Of a DNA stretch of 13,347 bases, positions 1-6,753 are shown one piece after another (the first letter of the stretch is position 1; each line of letters begins with the position of its first letter). Source of the DNA: CAYTKU01 sp964550845 (GTDB lineage Bacteria > Patescibacteriota > Patescibacteriia > Magasanikbacterales > UBA922); the NCBI GenBank assembly GCA_964550845.1, contig CAZKAD010000025.1, positions 1-13,347 of the forward strand, written 5' to 3'. The notes beneath the pieces are model-generated. The model did no database searches and was not told the DNA's origin. It saw only the letters and a list, made by a program, of their open reading frames with translations. The position numbers and the translations under genes were made by a program.

Positions 1-27
1 AGGGGACTCACTCCCCTTTTATTTTTA
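1..27 (+). terminator. Intrinsic terminator of an upstream plus-strand gene
   Basis: AGGGGA (1-6) pairs with TCCCCT (12-17) around a five-base loop, followed by TTTTATTTTT. This is a G/C stem plus U-tract reading on the plus strand, so a plus-strand gene probably ends just left of the window and converges on the DsbA-like gene. The stem is only six pairs and starts at the window edge, so it may be longer. Confidence 0.6.
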
Positions 28-44
28 ATAATCTCTATCAATCA

Positions 45-75
45 AAAAACCAGCCTTAATTGGGCTGGTTTTTCT
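45..75 (-). terminator. Intrinsic terminator after the DsbA-like gene
   Basis: AAAAACCAGCC (45-55) pairs with GGCTGGTTTTT (63-73) around a seven-base loop. On the minus strand the hairpin follows the dsbA-like stop codon by about a dozen bases and is followed by a T-run. A/T runs flank both sides, so it could also work on the plus strand. Confidence 0.8.
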
Positions 76-85
76 TATCTAACGA

Positions 86-853
86 TTAGTTCAAGAACTG
101 TGCTACAGTTGCATCAAGTGATTCAAATGGAACTGCTCCAGAAACTGGTATAGTCTCCCCTTCTGGTCCAATTACTACTGTGTATGGTGTACCATTGGCT
201 CCAGCAGCTTCACCAGAGGTAACGTCACGTGCTACACGACTTGCATATTTTTGACTGTCATAGCAAGTTTGGAATTTTGAAACATTGAGGCCAACTTGAC
301 CAGCATATTCACCAAGTTTGGTCAGATCAATAGAATCATTTGAACCAGTTACTTGGTAAATCAGATCAGTAAACTCCCAAAATTTACCTTGTTCAGCCGC
401 ACACTCAGAAGCCATTGCCTCTGGACGAGCTTTTTGGTGCAAACTATCAAGTGGAAAGTGGCGATATACCCATTTTACATCTTTTGGATATTTTGCAACG
501 AGTTGTTGCATTGTAGCGTGAAAACGCTTACAGAAAGGACATTCAAAATCACTGTATTCAATAACGGTTATTTTTGCATTTTTGTCACCACGAATGTGAT
601 CAACCTTGTCTTCAACTGGCGCTACCGTAACATTGGTTGGCTGTGTTGGTGGAACAACTCCGCCATTATTCACAACTGGTGGGGTATAGGTATTAGTTGG
701 TTGGTATCCTCCATTATTTCCATTAAAATGCACTGCGATCATGATAAAAAATCCAATCGTACACAGTACCAAAATGGCTTCAACGACTCCAAAGATAAAC
801 ACCTGGATTGGACTCATGGTCGAGAGGAATCCAGATTTATGGTTATTCTCCAT
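86..853 (-). CDS. Membrane-anchored DsbA-like thiol:disulfide oxidoreductase
   Basis: A 255-residue protein with a short cytoplasmic N-terminus, one membrane segment at about residues 17-41, a Pro/Asn/Gly-rich linker (45-80), and a DsbA-family thioredoxin fold (85-255). The active site reads ECPFC (Cys105, Cys108), after the strand ITVIEYSDF, and the cis-proline is in GTPYTVV (Pro223). This fits the family of extracytoplasmic thiol oxidases or isomerases (DsbA/DsbG/BdbD-like) that form or reshuffle disulfides in exported proteins. Two further cysteines (151, 197) lie in the helical insert. I chose the ATG at 853. An in-frame GTG at 898 would add 15 residues, but it lies upstream of the predicted transcription start. 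No DsbB or VKOR partner is in the window, so the source of oxidising power is unknown. The fold is certain; oxidase versus isomerase is not. Confidence 0.9.
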   Translation of the reverse strand: MENNHKSGFLSTMSPIQVFIFGVVEAILVLCTIGFFIMIAVHFNGNNGGYQPTNTYTPPVVNNGGVVPPTQPTNVTVAPVEDKVDHIRGDKNAKITVIEYSDFECPFCKRFHATMQQLVAKYPKDVKWVYRHFPLDSLHQKARPEAMASECAAEQGKFWEFTDLIYQVTGSNDSIDLTKLGEYAGQVGLNVSKFQTCYDSQKYASRVARDVTSGEAAGANGTPYTVVIGPEGETIPVSGAVPFESLDATVAQFLN

Positions 854-888
854 AGATTCAATTTTAAAAATAAACGAATAGTGAGAAT

Positions 889-917
889 ATGATACCACAT
901 CTCAAAATCTGGGGCAA
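889..917 (-). promoter_or_regulatory. Promoter of the DsbA-like gene (extended -10)
   Basis: On the minus strand TTGCCC (917-912), a 17-base spacer and TATCAT (894-889) form a sigma70-type promoter. TGG directly before the -10 makes an extended -10 (TGnTATCAT). The predicted start near 882 gives a leader of about 30 bases to the ATG at 853 and excludes the GTG at 898. Seen by eye only. Confidence 0.55.
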
Positions 918-925
918 GGGATATT

Positions 926-1891
926 TTAATTTTCCGTTAAAAGAGGAGTAAGAATGGTTTCAAGCTCAGACAAGGTTTTCACTTGCATGAGTGAAACTCG
1001 TAAATCTTTGATATGAGGAAGCTCGATACCGAGACGTGTGGCTTTGAAATACCAAGAGAGGTGCTTGCGAAATGTTACCATCCCCCGCTCACCGTACTGT
1101 GCCACATGCAGACGAGCATGTTGAAGAATTCTTTGTACTCTTTCAGAGAGAGGAACAAATTTTTCATTTTCTTTGTACAATTTAAAAAACCATGGATTTC
1201 CAAGTGCTCCTCGGGCAATGAGAACGCCATCTGCGCCCGTAATTTCTAGGGCTTCTTTGACTTGATGAGGTTCATGAATATCACCATTGGCAAGCAGTGG
1301 TACACTGGCAATCTTTTTCGCCTCGGCAATACGAGCCCAATCACTTTTTCCGCTGTATCCCTGAGCTTTGGTACGACCATGAACAGTAATGAGGTTTGCC
1401 CCGGCTTCTTCAATAACAGGAATAAACTTCTTAAAATCATCTGGATCGCTCCACCCAAGGCGAATCTTTACAGACAGAGGTGTATTTTCACCGATTGCTT
1501 TTTTCATTTCACGAATAATTTGAGCTGCACGATCCGGTTCCTTCATCAGGGCACAACCATTAAAATTGCTCGTAATCTTGTACACAGGACAACCCATGTT
1601 GATATCTATCCCCTCTGGATTCGCATGTTCCATGACAATAGATGCAGCTTGAGCCATAATGAGTGGATCTGAGCCAAAAATCTGCTGCACAATGGGCCTC
1701 TCCCCTTCTACAAAGTCAGTCATACCCAAAGTCTTAGCATTGTCACGAATCAGGGCCTCACTACTGACCATTTCACGAAATACGACGTCTGCTCCGCCAA
1801 TGCTACGAACAACCTGACAAAAAGACGAGTCAGTCATATCTGCCATGGGAGAGAGTGCCAAAATAGGTTTAGAAAAATTATTCCATTTCAT
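926..1891 (-). CDS. dus: tRNA-dihydrouridine synthase (DusB-like)
   Basis: A 321-residue FMN enzyme that reduces uridine to dihydrouridine in the tRNA D-loop using NADPH. The TIM-barrel signature runs in order: LSPMADMTD near the N-terminus (13-21), the GIDINMGCP motif with catalytic Cys101, a Gly/Asn loop (SNFNGCALM, 108-116), the FMN-binding SVKIRLGW (Lys142), the HGRT strand (His171) and IARGALGNPW (225-234). Length and motif order match the DusA/B/C superfamily. The MGCP motif with the IARGALGNPW end looks DusB-like, but the exact target position cannot be read from sequence. The loop after the catalytic cysteine differs from the more usual GAGAAL form. No terminator is visible between it and the DsbA-like gene 73 bases downstream, so some readthrough is possible. 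The ATG at 1891 is the natural family start. Confidence 0.93.
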   Translation of the reverse strand: MKWNNFSKPILALSPMADMTDSSFCQVVRSIGGADVVFREMVSSEALIRDNAKTLGMTDFVEGERPIVQQIFGSDPLIMAQAASIVMEHANPEGIDINMGCPVYKITSNFNGCALMKEPDRAAQIIREMKKAIGENTPLSVKIRLGWSDPDDFKKFIPVIEEAGANLITVHGRTKAQGYSGKSDWARIAEAKKIASVPLLANGDIHEPHQVKEALEITGADGVLIARGALGNPWFFKLYKENEKFVPLSERVQRILQHARLHVAQYGERGMVTFRKHLSWYFKATRLGIELPHIKDLRVSLMQVKTLSELETILTPLLTEN

Positions 1892-1900
1892 AGTGGAAAT

Positions 1901-1929
1901 ACTTTACCTGAAAAAAAGAAAAAAATCAA
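1901..1929 (-). promoter_or_regulatory. Possible promoter of the dus gene
   Basis: On the minus strand TTGATT (1929-1924), exactly 17 bases, then TAAAGT (1906-1901). The -35 box lies inside the right part of the terminator hairpin of the preceding gene, so promoter and terminator overlap. The predicted start near 1894 would leave only a few bases before the ATG at 1891, i.e. an almost leaderless mRNA. The -10 match is moderate. Confidence 0.35.
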
Positions 1930-1945
1930 GGTAGCAACCTTGATT
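1911..1945 (-). terminator. Intrinsic terminator after the 469-residue membrane protein gene
   Basis: A perfect nine-pair stem, AATCAAGGT (1924-1932) with ACCTTGATT (1937-1945), has a four-base loop. On the minus strand it is followed by a long T-rich tract (TTTTTCTTTTTTT). It lies 36 bases after the stop codon of the upstream gene. Confidence 0.85.
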
Positions 1946-1980
1946 ACCCACACAGAGTGAAGGTCATTTTTCCTAAGTAT

Positions 1981-3390
1981 TTAGCCAAATTTTGTTCCCG
2001 GTGCATATTGTCCTCCTTCTATACCAGGCTGATTATTCAAAGGAGCATGAGTATCTCCTGCCGAATGTCCATACATACTCTCCAAGGGAAGTCCCATAGG
2101 AGGTTCGGCACTTTTGGCACGTGATTTCATAAGAGCCGGTGTTTTCACATGAGACATAGGAAAATGCCAAATAGTTGCGAGCTCTTCTACATTTAAAATA
2201 CAAGCATTTGCTCCTGTCGCAATTTTTCTCTTCTTGTAGGCTTTCATCATCAACGTTTTTCGGGTATTTGCACGTCTTTTCCCAAAAAAATAATGAGCAC
2301 TCGTAGAAAACTTTGGAACAATAGAATTAGCTGTCGGTATATTATATTGTTGGAGTGCTCCTAACAAGGCATTTACACCACGACTTGGACGGAATACTTC
2401 TTTTCGTGCCAAATAAACACCACGCATTTTCGTTTTAAAGCCAAGCATGCTGATCTTTTTTTCCATAGCTTCCACCAGCTTTCCCTGGCCGGGAGTCAAA
2501 TACGACAAATTATTTGGAGGTCCAGAATGTCCATCATCATGCCCTCCCGTAGAAGCTTCACGGGCAAATACTTGATCACCCACATGCTCTAAAAGTTTAA
2601 ATGGTGCAGAAGTAATAGCATCGGCAATTTTACTTCCGCCATGTGCATGAGAAGTTGTGTCACCAATCAGCTCATTAATTTTTTCAATGGCATGTTCTTT
2701 CCAGCTATTGGAAATTGGTTCAGTCAAAATTTGAAACCACATTTGTTCTCCCTGGCCAATACGACTGAAACTCTCCAAAAATGCTCCCATTGGATCTTTG
2801 AGCACAGTATCTTTGGAAATACTATGTTCAAATTCACGATAGGTACGAATTGGATAAGCGTCATCAGTAGCCAAAGAAAAATCTGCAGCCCACATATCAT
2901 AATTGCTATCCGGAAATTTATTCGGAGCAGCATTGACATAATCCTCAACCTCTGTCACTTCAATATCTGGATATTGAGCATAGAGAGCTGCTTCGACGAG
3001 ATCTCGAAATGTTTCTTCTGTACGAATCAAAAATTGAATATATCCTTCGATACTAATAATCTCAAAACTAAACCAGCGTTGCTTATACCCATGCCAAAAT
3101 TTTTCTCCGAGATTGGGAGAATTAAATGCACCTGCTAAATGAAAAAAGAATTGCTCAACAGCTTTTGGCGTTTGTACATTGAGTGCTGGGGTATCAACAG
3201 CCAGCAAAACCCATTTCCATTTATGTTTATATTTTTCTTGGCGATATTCCAAAAACATTTCCTTAAAAACCATTCCAACGAGCCAAAACAAAATCAAATA
3301 TCCAAAAATGGCAAAAAGCTGCAGAACTACATCGGCAGTATCCTGAAGAAAAAAATTGGTTATTGTATCAAGAATAAGCACCCAATCCAT
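1981..3390 (-). CDS. Membrane-anchored protein resembling the N-terminal part of VirB4/HerA-like ATPases, without an ATPase domain
   Basis: A 469-residue protein with one hydrophobic span (about residues 21-44), then a soluble region. It contains blocks that I recall as conserved at the front of large CPR proteins annotated as type IV secretion or HerA/VirB4-like ATPases: an LAVDTP...TPKAVEQ block (63-80), a WFSFEIISIEGYIQFLIRT block (106-124), an ALYAQYPDIEVTEVEDY block (135-151), and ILNVEELATIWHFP (398-411) followed by VKTPAL and a PP.GLP segment. No Walker A or B motif is present and the protein ends in a Gly/Pro/Asn-rich tail (about 430-469). It may therefore be a stand-alone membrane scaffold for a separately encoded ATPase. 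A His/Gly-rich stretch (about 248-291, including GGHDDGHSG) interrupts the middle. It starts nine bases after a small membrane protein gene, with which it probably forms an operon. The family link is from memory; the function is unknown. Confidence 0.75.
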   Translation of the reverse strand: MDWVLILDTITNFFLQDTADVVLQLFAIFGYLILFWLVGMVFKEMFLEYRQEKYKHKWKWVLLAVDTPALNVQTPKAVEQFFFHLAGAFNSPNLGEKFWHGYKQRWFSFEIISIEGYIQFLIRTEETFRDLVEAALYAQYPDIEVTEVEDYVNAAPNKFPDSNYDMWAADFSLATDDAYPIRTYREFEHSISKDTVLKDPMGAFLESFSRIGQGEQMWFQILTEPISNSWKEHAIEKINELIGDTTSHAHGGSKIADAITSAPFKLLEHVGDQVFAREASTGGHDDGHSGPPNNLSYLTPGQGKLVEAMEKKISMLGFKTKMRGVYLARKEVFRPSRGVNALLGALQQYNIPTANSIVPKFSTSAHYFFGKRRANTRKTLMMKAYKKRKIATGANACILNVEELATIWHFPMSHVKTPALMKSRAKSAEPPMGLPLESMYGHSAGDTHAPLNNQPGIEGGQYAPGTKFG

Positions 3391-3399
3391 AAAAAAGAC

Positions 3400-3576
3400 T
3401 TAGTGTCCCCCACCACCAGCATCAACAATTTTGAAGGTAATGATATAGATAAAAACAAGTCCCAAAACAGTCCACCACCAGGAATGGGTACCACTAATGT
3501 ACCCTGCAACATATACCAATAAACACAGCACCATGGCGAGAAAGGCAACCAAATGTCGTATAAAAGTATCACTCAT
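3400..3576 (-). CDS. Small membrane protein with two predicted spans, 58 residues
   Basis: Starting at the ATG at 3576, the protein has a first hydrophobic segment at about residues 8-28, a short turn with HSWWW (31-35), a second segment at about 34-50, and a C-terminal tail of VDAGGGGH. I recognise no family. Three points support a real gene: a clean extended -10 promoter just upstream, a terminator separating it from secF, and only nine bases between its TAA and the ATG of the 469-residue protein. The two-span hairpin layout and operon position suggest a membrane partner of that protein, by inference only. An upstream in-frame start would add 12 residues but lies at or before the predicted transcription start. 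Confidence 0.7.
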   Translation of the reverse strand: MSDTFIRHLVAFLAMVLCLLVYVAGYISGTHSWWWTVLGLVFIYIITFKIVDAGGGGH

Positions 3577-3602
3577 ACAGAAATAATAGAAAATATGTGC
3601 AT

Positions 3603-3631
3603 AGTATATCATATCTAGAAAAAAAGAGAAA
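3603..3631 (-). promoter_or_regulatory. Extended -10 promoter of the two-gene membrane protein operon
   Basis: The minus strand reads TGATATACT (3611-3603), an extended -10 identical in all nine bases to that of secA. The base run 17 upstream is TTTCTC, a poor -35, as expected when the extended -10 carries recognition. The predicted start is near 3596, about 20 bases before the ATG at 3576. Confidence 0.55.
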
Positions 3632-3655
3632 CCATTTTCTGTGGTTTCTCTTTTT
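3621..3655 (-). terminator. Terminator after secD-secF
   Basis: AAAAAGAGAAACCA (3621-3634) pairs with TGGTTTCTCTTTTT (3642-3655) around a seven-base loop, with U-tracts usable on both strands. It lies about 20 bases beyond the secF stop and isolates the secDF operon from the membrane-protein operon. Confidence 0.85.
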
Positions 3656-3675
3656 TTCTGTTTAAATCAGAGACT

Positions 3676-4587
3676 TTATTTGTGACGTTTACTCCATTCT
3701 TCCCAGGAAACGAGCAGAGAACTCGCAACAAAAATCGAGGAGTATGTCCCAAAAAAGATACCAATAATGAGTGCAAGAGAAAAATTCTGAGTCGTTTCTC
3801 CGCCAAAGAAATAGAGTGATAAAAGAGTCAATTGAACCGTAATTGAAGTGTTGATAGAACGACCGATTGTTTCGTTCACTGCCAAGTTTACGGTTGAAGC
3901 AAAATCTTTTGCACCTTTGAGGAGTACTTTTTCACGAATACGATCAAATACCACAATCGTATCATTGATAGAGTATCCAAGGATAGTCAAAAGTGCTACT
4001 ACAAAAGTGAGATCTATTTCAATTCCATACAAATGCCCTAAAAAAGCAAAAATACCGAGAGTAATTAACACATCATGTAGCAGAGCAACAATAGCCGCTA
4101 CTCCATATTTCCAAGATGGAACCGATTTCGAGATCTTTCGAAAAGCATAGGCGATAAATAATACAATACTCAAAGATACAGCAACAATTGCATAGACTGA
4201 TCGCGAACGAAGCTGTTCACTAAAGGCTGGCCCAATTGTTTCCAATCTTTCTTCTCGAACGAGTAACCCATCTTTTTCAAACTCAGTTCGAATATCTTGA
4301 AGAATTTTTTGATGTTCTTCTTCAGATATAAATGGAAGCTTGATAATCATTCCTGTGTCACCAGAAAATTGCAAGGTAGAAGGAGTAAAGCCTGATTTTT
4401 CAATCGCGGTTCGCAGTTCTGCAGTTTGAGGACGTGTACCATTGTCAAAGGAGAGTTCCAACAAAGATCCACCAGTAAAATCAAGTCCTGGTTTTAAACT
4501 AAACACCCCAAGCGAAATCAAACTTAAAACACAAAGTATTCCTGAAAAGATAAAAGCAATCGAACGTTTTTTAATAATTTGATACAT
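3676..4587 (-). CDS. secF: Protein translocase subunit SecF
   Basis: A 303-residue inner-membrane protein that works with SecD to pull exported chains out of the SecYEG channel at the expense of the ion gradient. The first membrane segment (about 8-30) is followed by the signature GLDFTGG (34-40), a periplasmic domain (about 41-125), and five further spans. Conserved motifs include LLHDVLITLG (169-178), the LTILGYSINDTIVVFDRIRE block (200-219) and the GRSINTS segment (242-248). Length is typical. I chose the ATG at 4587, ten bases after the secD stop. An in-frame start at 4671 would add 28 non-conserved residues overlapping the secD 3' end. It is the second gene of a secD-secF operon and is followed by a strong terminator. 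Confidence 0.95.
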   Translation of the reverse strand: MYQIIKKRSIAFIFSGILCVLSLISLGVFSLKPGLDFTGGSLLELSFDNGTRPQTAELRTAIEKSGFTPSTLQFSGDTGMIIKLPFISEEEHQKILQDIRTEFEKDGLLVREERLETIGPAFSEQLRSRSVYAIVAVSLSIVLFIAYAFRKISKSVPSWKYGVAAIVALLHDVLITLGIFAFLGHLYGIEIDLTFVVALLTILGYSINDTIVVFDRIREKVLLKGAKDFASTVNLAVNETIGRSINTSITVQLTLLSLYFFGGETTQNFSLALIIGIFFGTYSSIFVASSLLVSWEEWSKRHK

Positions 4588-4597
4588 AGACAGAGAT

Positions 4598-6664
4598 TTA
4601 TTTTGATGAATTATCTTTTCGTGGGAAACCGAGGAAAAGCCAGTGACCTCTCTTTTCAAACCACGGAGCAATAAATCGCAGGAGCACGCGAGTAACCGTA
4701 ATAGCCGTAAATAGACTTACTGCAATACCAATAGCAAGGGTAACCGCAAAACCTTTAACAAAGCTGGTTCCAAACCAGATCAAGAGTATACAGGTAATAA
4801 AGGTTGATGCGTTTCCATCACGAATAGAAGTCCAAGCACGACCAAAACCTTCTTCAATACCACTTTTCAAACTCTTTCCCTGACGAAGTTCTTCTTTCAA
4901 ACGCTCAAATATAAGGATATTGGCATCAATAGCAATACCAATGGAAAGAATAAAACCAGTGATACCAGAAAGTGAAAGAGTCACACCAATAAGTTTGAAG
5001 AGAGACAACGTAAGAGCAATATAGAGACAGAGTGAAAATACTGACAAAAGTCCTGGTAAACGGTAATACAGCACCATGAAGATAAAAATCAGAAAAACCG
5101 CAATTTGTCCAGCATACAAACTCTTTGACAATGATTCAGCACCTAAAGATGCTCCAATACTCTCTTGTGAAATCAGTTTTACAGGAACAGGCAACGCACC
5201 CGCATTGAGACGTTGAGTCAAAAGTTTTGCTTCAATCAGGTTAAAGCCTGTTTGACCTCCGCTAATAACCGCTTGTCCTCCTGTAATCACTTGATTCACC
5301 ACAGGGGTACTGATTTCTTGACCATCCAGAAAGATACCGACAGGTTTTCCAAGAGATCGTCTCGTAATTTCTTCGAAGAGTTTTGTCCCTTCTTCATTGA
5401 ATTGTAAGGATACTTGAATTTCGGAAGTCTGAGGGTTATTTACCACTTCAGCTTTTTGAAGCTGTTGTCCAGACAGACCAGTATATTTCCAAGGTTCGCG
5501 AGGAGGAATAACATCATCTTTGGTTTTCTTTTGAATGAAAATTTTAGAAACTTCATATTCTTTCGTCACATTTTCTGAAATTTTATAGATAATATGATAT
5601 CCATACGGAGTTTCAACCGGTCCAACGATTTGTCCTGCCTGAGTTGCAAAAACGGCTTGCTCAAAAGGCTCAATCTGAATGGCTCCACGAGGAAATGTAC
5701 CCAAATCACCGCCATTATCTGCTGTAGAAGAATCAGAAGAATACTGTTTAGCAAGTTCTGAAAAATTCTCTGCATTTGCCTGTGCGTAAACATCTTGTGC
5801 AATTTTGAGCGCATTATCTTTGGTTGAAGTAGCACTGCAACCAAGAGCTCCCCGATAACAAATGAGAATATGTTTTACAGAAGCTTCAATTTCACCAGGA
5901 CGTTCTTTTCCTTTTTTAAGAAAATAATAACCGTCTTCTTCTTCTAATGATTTTTGAGTTATTTCTCCTTCTTTTGCTTTTTCTGCCCATGGATAAGTAA
6001 CGTTGTTATCTGCTTCATATTTTTTGACAAAGCCAATATAACCAGCATTTACTTTTGTAGTTTCATCATCAGAATATTGTTGTACCAAATTTTCAAAAGA
6101 AGTTTTTTTGCGAAGAGCAGCAGTTACCGCATCTGCTTTTTTCTTTGCCGCCGCATTAAACTCTTCGATCATTTTTTGTTCTTCATTTGTCAACTCTCGT
6201 GGAGGTTCATTATTTTGTTCACGAAATTCCAAAATTGGTGTTTCACCAATACGTTTTGTCGCTTCAGTGACATCTGTGACTCCAGGAAGCTCTACATTGA
6301 TACGATAAGCATCGCCAATTTTACTCGTTTCAATGCGTGGCTCTCCTACCCCAAAACTGTTAATACGTCGTTCAATGACGTCCCGTGCTCCTTCAACAGC
6401 ATCCTTTCGTTCATTGGTAGCCAAGTTCTCTACTTCTGCTGAGTACACCAAATGAACTCCACTTTGAAGGTCAAGTCCGAGTTTAAATGATTTTTCAGGT
6501 ACCAAAGGAAGATAAAGTCCTGTTTTGTTATTTACAAACGATATTCCCGCATTTACTTGACGAGGCAGAATAAAAGCAATGGCAGCCAAAAGGAGTATGA
6601 TGATTCCAGCGATTCCCCATCTGATTTGCGACCTTACATTCCTTTTTGGTGTAACAGATTTCAT
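4598..6664 (-). CDS. secD: Protein translocase subunit SecD with parvulin (PpiC-type) sequence inserted in its periplasmic domain
   Basis: A 688-residue SecD. The first span (about 16-36) is followed by LGLDLQSGVHLVY (62-74), the P1 base (75-150), then about 245 foreign residues. The P1 head resumes at about 396 and includes the block EGTKLFEEITRRSLGKPVGI (425-444). Next come the base (450-505) and five spans with the family motif IGIAIDANILIFER (575-588). The insert holds a full parvulin-type peptidyl-prolyl isomerase domain (about 261-362): VKHILICY, FSELAKQYSSD, NGGDLGTF, and GYHIIYK at the end. Before it lies a degenerate second copy (about 160-252) keeping FENLVQQYSDD, NAGYIGFV and GYYFLKKG. 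The insert sits between the LEFR strand and the start of the P1 head, so both membrane and head parts stay intact. I infer coupled translocation and proline isomerisation or chaperoning. Cys268 and Cys276 in the parvulin loop could form a disulfide. I chose the ATG at 6664 because the promoter lies upstream of it. Confidence 0.95.
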   Translation of the reverse strand: MKSVTPKRNVRSQIRWGIAGIIILLLAAIAFILPRQVNAGISFVNNKTGLYLPLVPEKSFKLGLDLQSGVHLVYSAEVENLATNERKDAVEGARDVIERRINSFGVGEPRIETSKIGDAYRINVELPGVTDVTEATKRIGETPILEFREQNNEPPRELTNEEQKMIEEFNAAAKKKADAVTAALRKKTSFENLVQQYSDDETTKVNAGYIGFVKKYEADNNVTYPWAEKAKEGEITQKSLEEEDGYYFLKKGKERPGEIEASVKHILICYRGALGCSATSTKDNALKIAQDVYAQANAENFSELAKQYSSDSSTADNGGDLGTFPRGAIQIEPFEQAVFATQAGQIVGPVETPYGYHIIYKISENVTKEYEVSKIFIQKKTKDDVIPPREPWKYTGLSGQQLQKAEVVNNPQTSEIQVSLQFNEEGTKLFEEITRRSLGKPVGIFLDGQEISTPVVNQVITGGQAVISGGQTGFNLIEAKLLTQRLNAGALPVPVKLISQESIGASLGAESLSKSLYAGQIAVFLIFIFMVLYYRLPGLLSVFSLCLYIALTLSLFKLIGVTLSLSGITGFILSIGIAIDANILIFERLKEELRQGKSLKSGIEEGFGRAWTSIRDGNASTFITCILLIWFGTSFVKGFAVTLAIGIAVSLFTAITVTRVLLRFIAPWFEKRGHWLFLGFPRKDNSSK

Positions 6665-6692
6665 AGTAAAAAAATACAGAAATATGAGCAGT

Positions 6693-6721
6693 ATCTTACG
6701 TGATTTCTCAAAAAAGGTCAA
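6693..6721 (-). promoter_or_regulatory. Promoter of the secD-secF operon
   Basis: On the minus strand TTGACC (6721-6716), exactly 17 bases, then TAAGAT (6698-6693): five of six consensus bases at -35 and four of six at -10. The predicted start near 6686 gives a leader of about 22 bases to the ATG at 6664. It lies in the 89-base gap after secA, where no terminator is visible, so secA readthrough may add to secDF expression. Confidence 0.7.
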
Positions 6722-6753
6722 TACAGAACCCTTTTGTTCCCTGTGTATAGAAA

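Noticed and set aside
854..898. GTG start adding 15 residues to the DsbA-like protein
   Set aside because: It lies upstream of the predicted transcription start of the extended -10 promoter.
2540..2660. His/Gly-rich stretch in the 469-residue protein as a possible metal site or nuclease motif
   Set aside because: The residues are spread over a low-complexity linker without a spaced pattern matching a known metal-binding motif.
4588..4671. Alternative SecF start adding 28 residues inside secD
   Set aside because: It would overlap secD, the added residues are not conserved in SecF, and the ATG ten bases after the secD stop gives the expected N-terminus.
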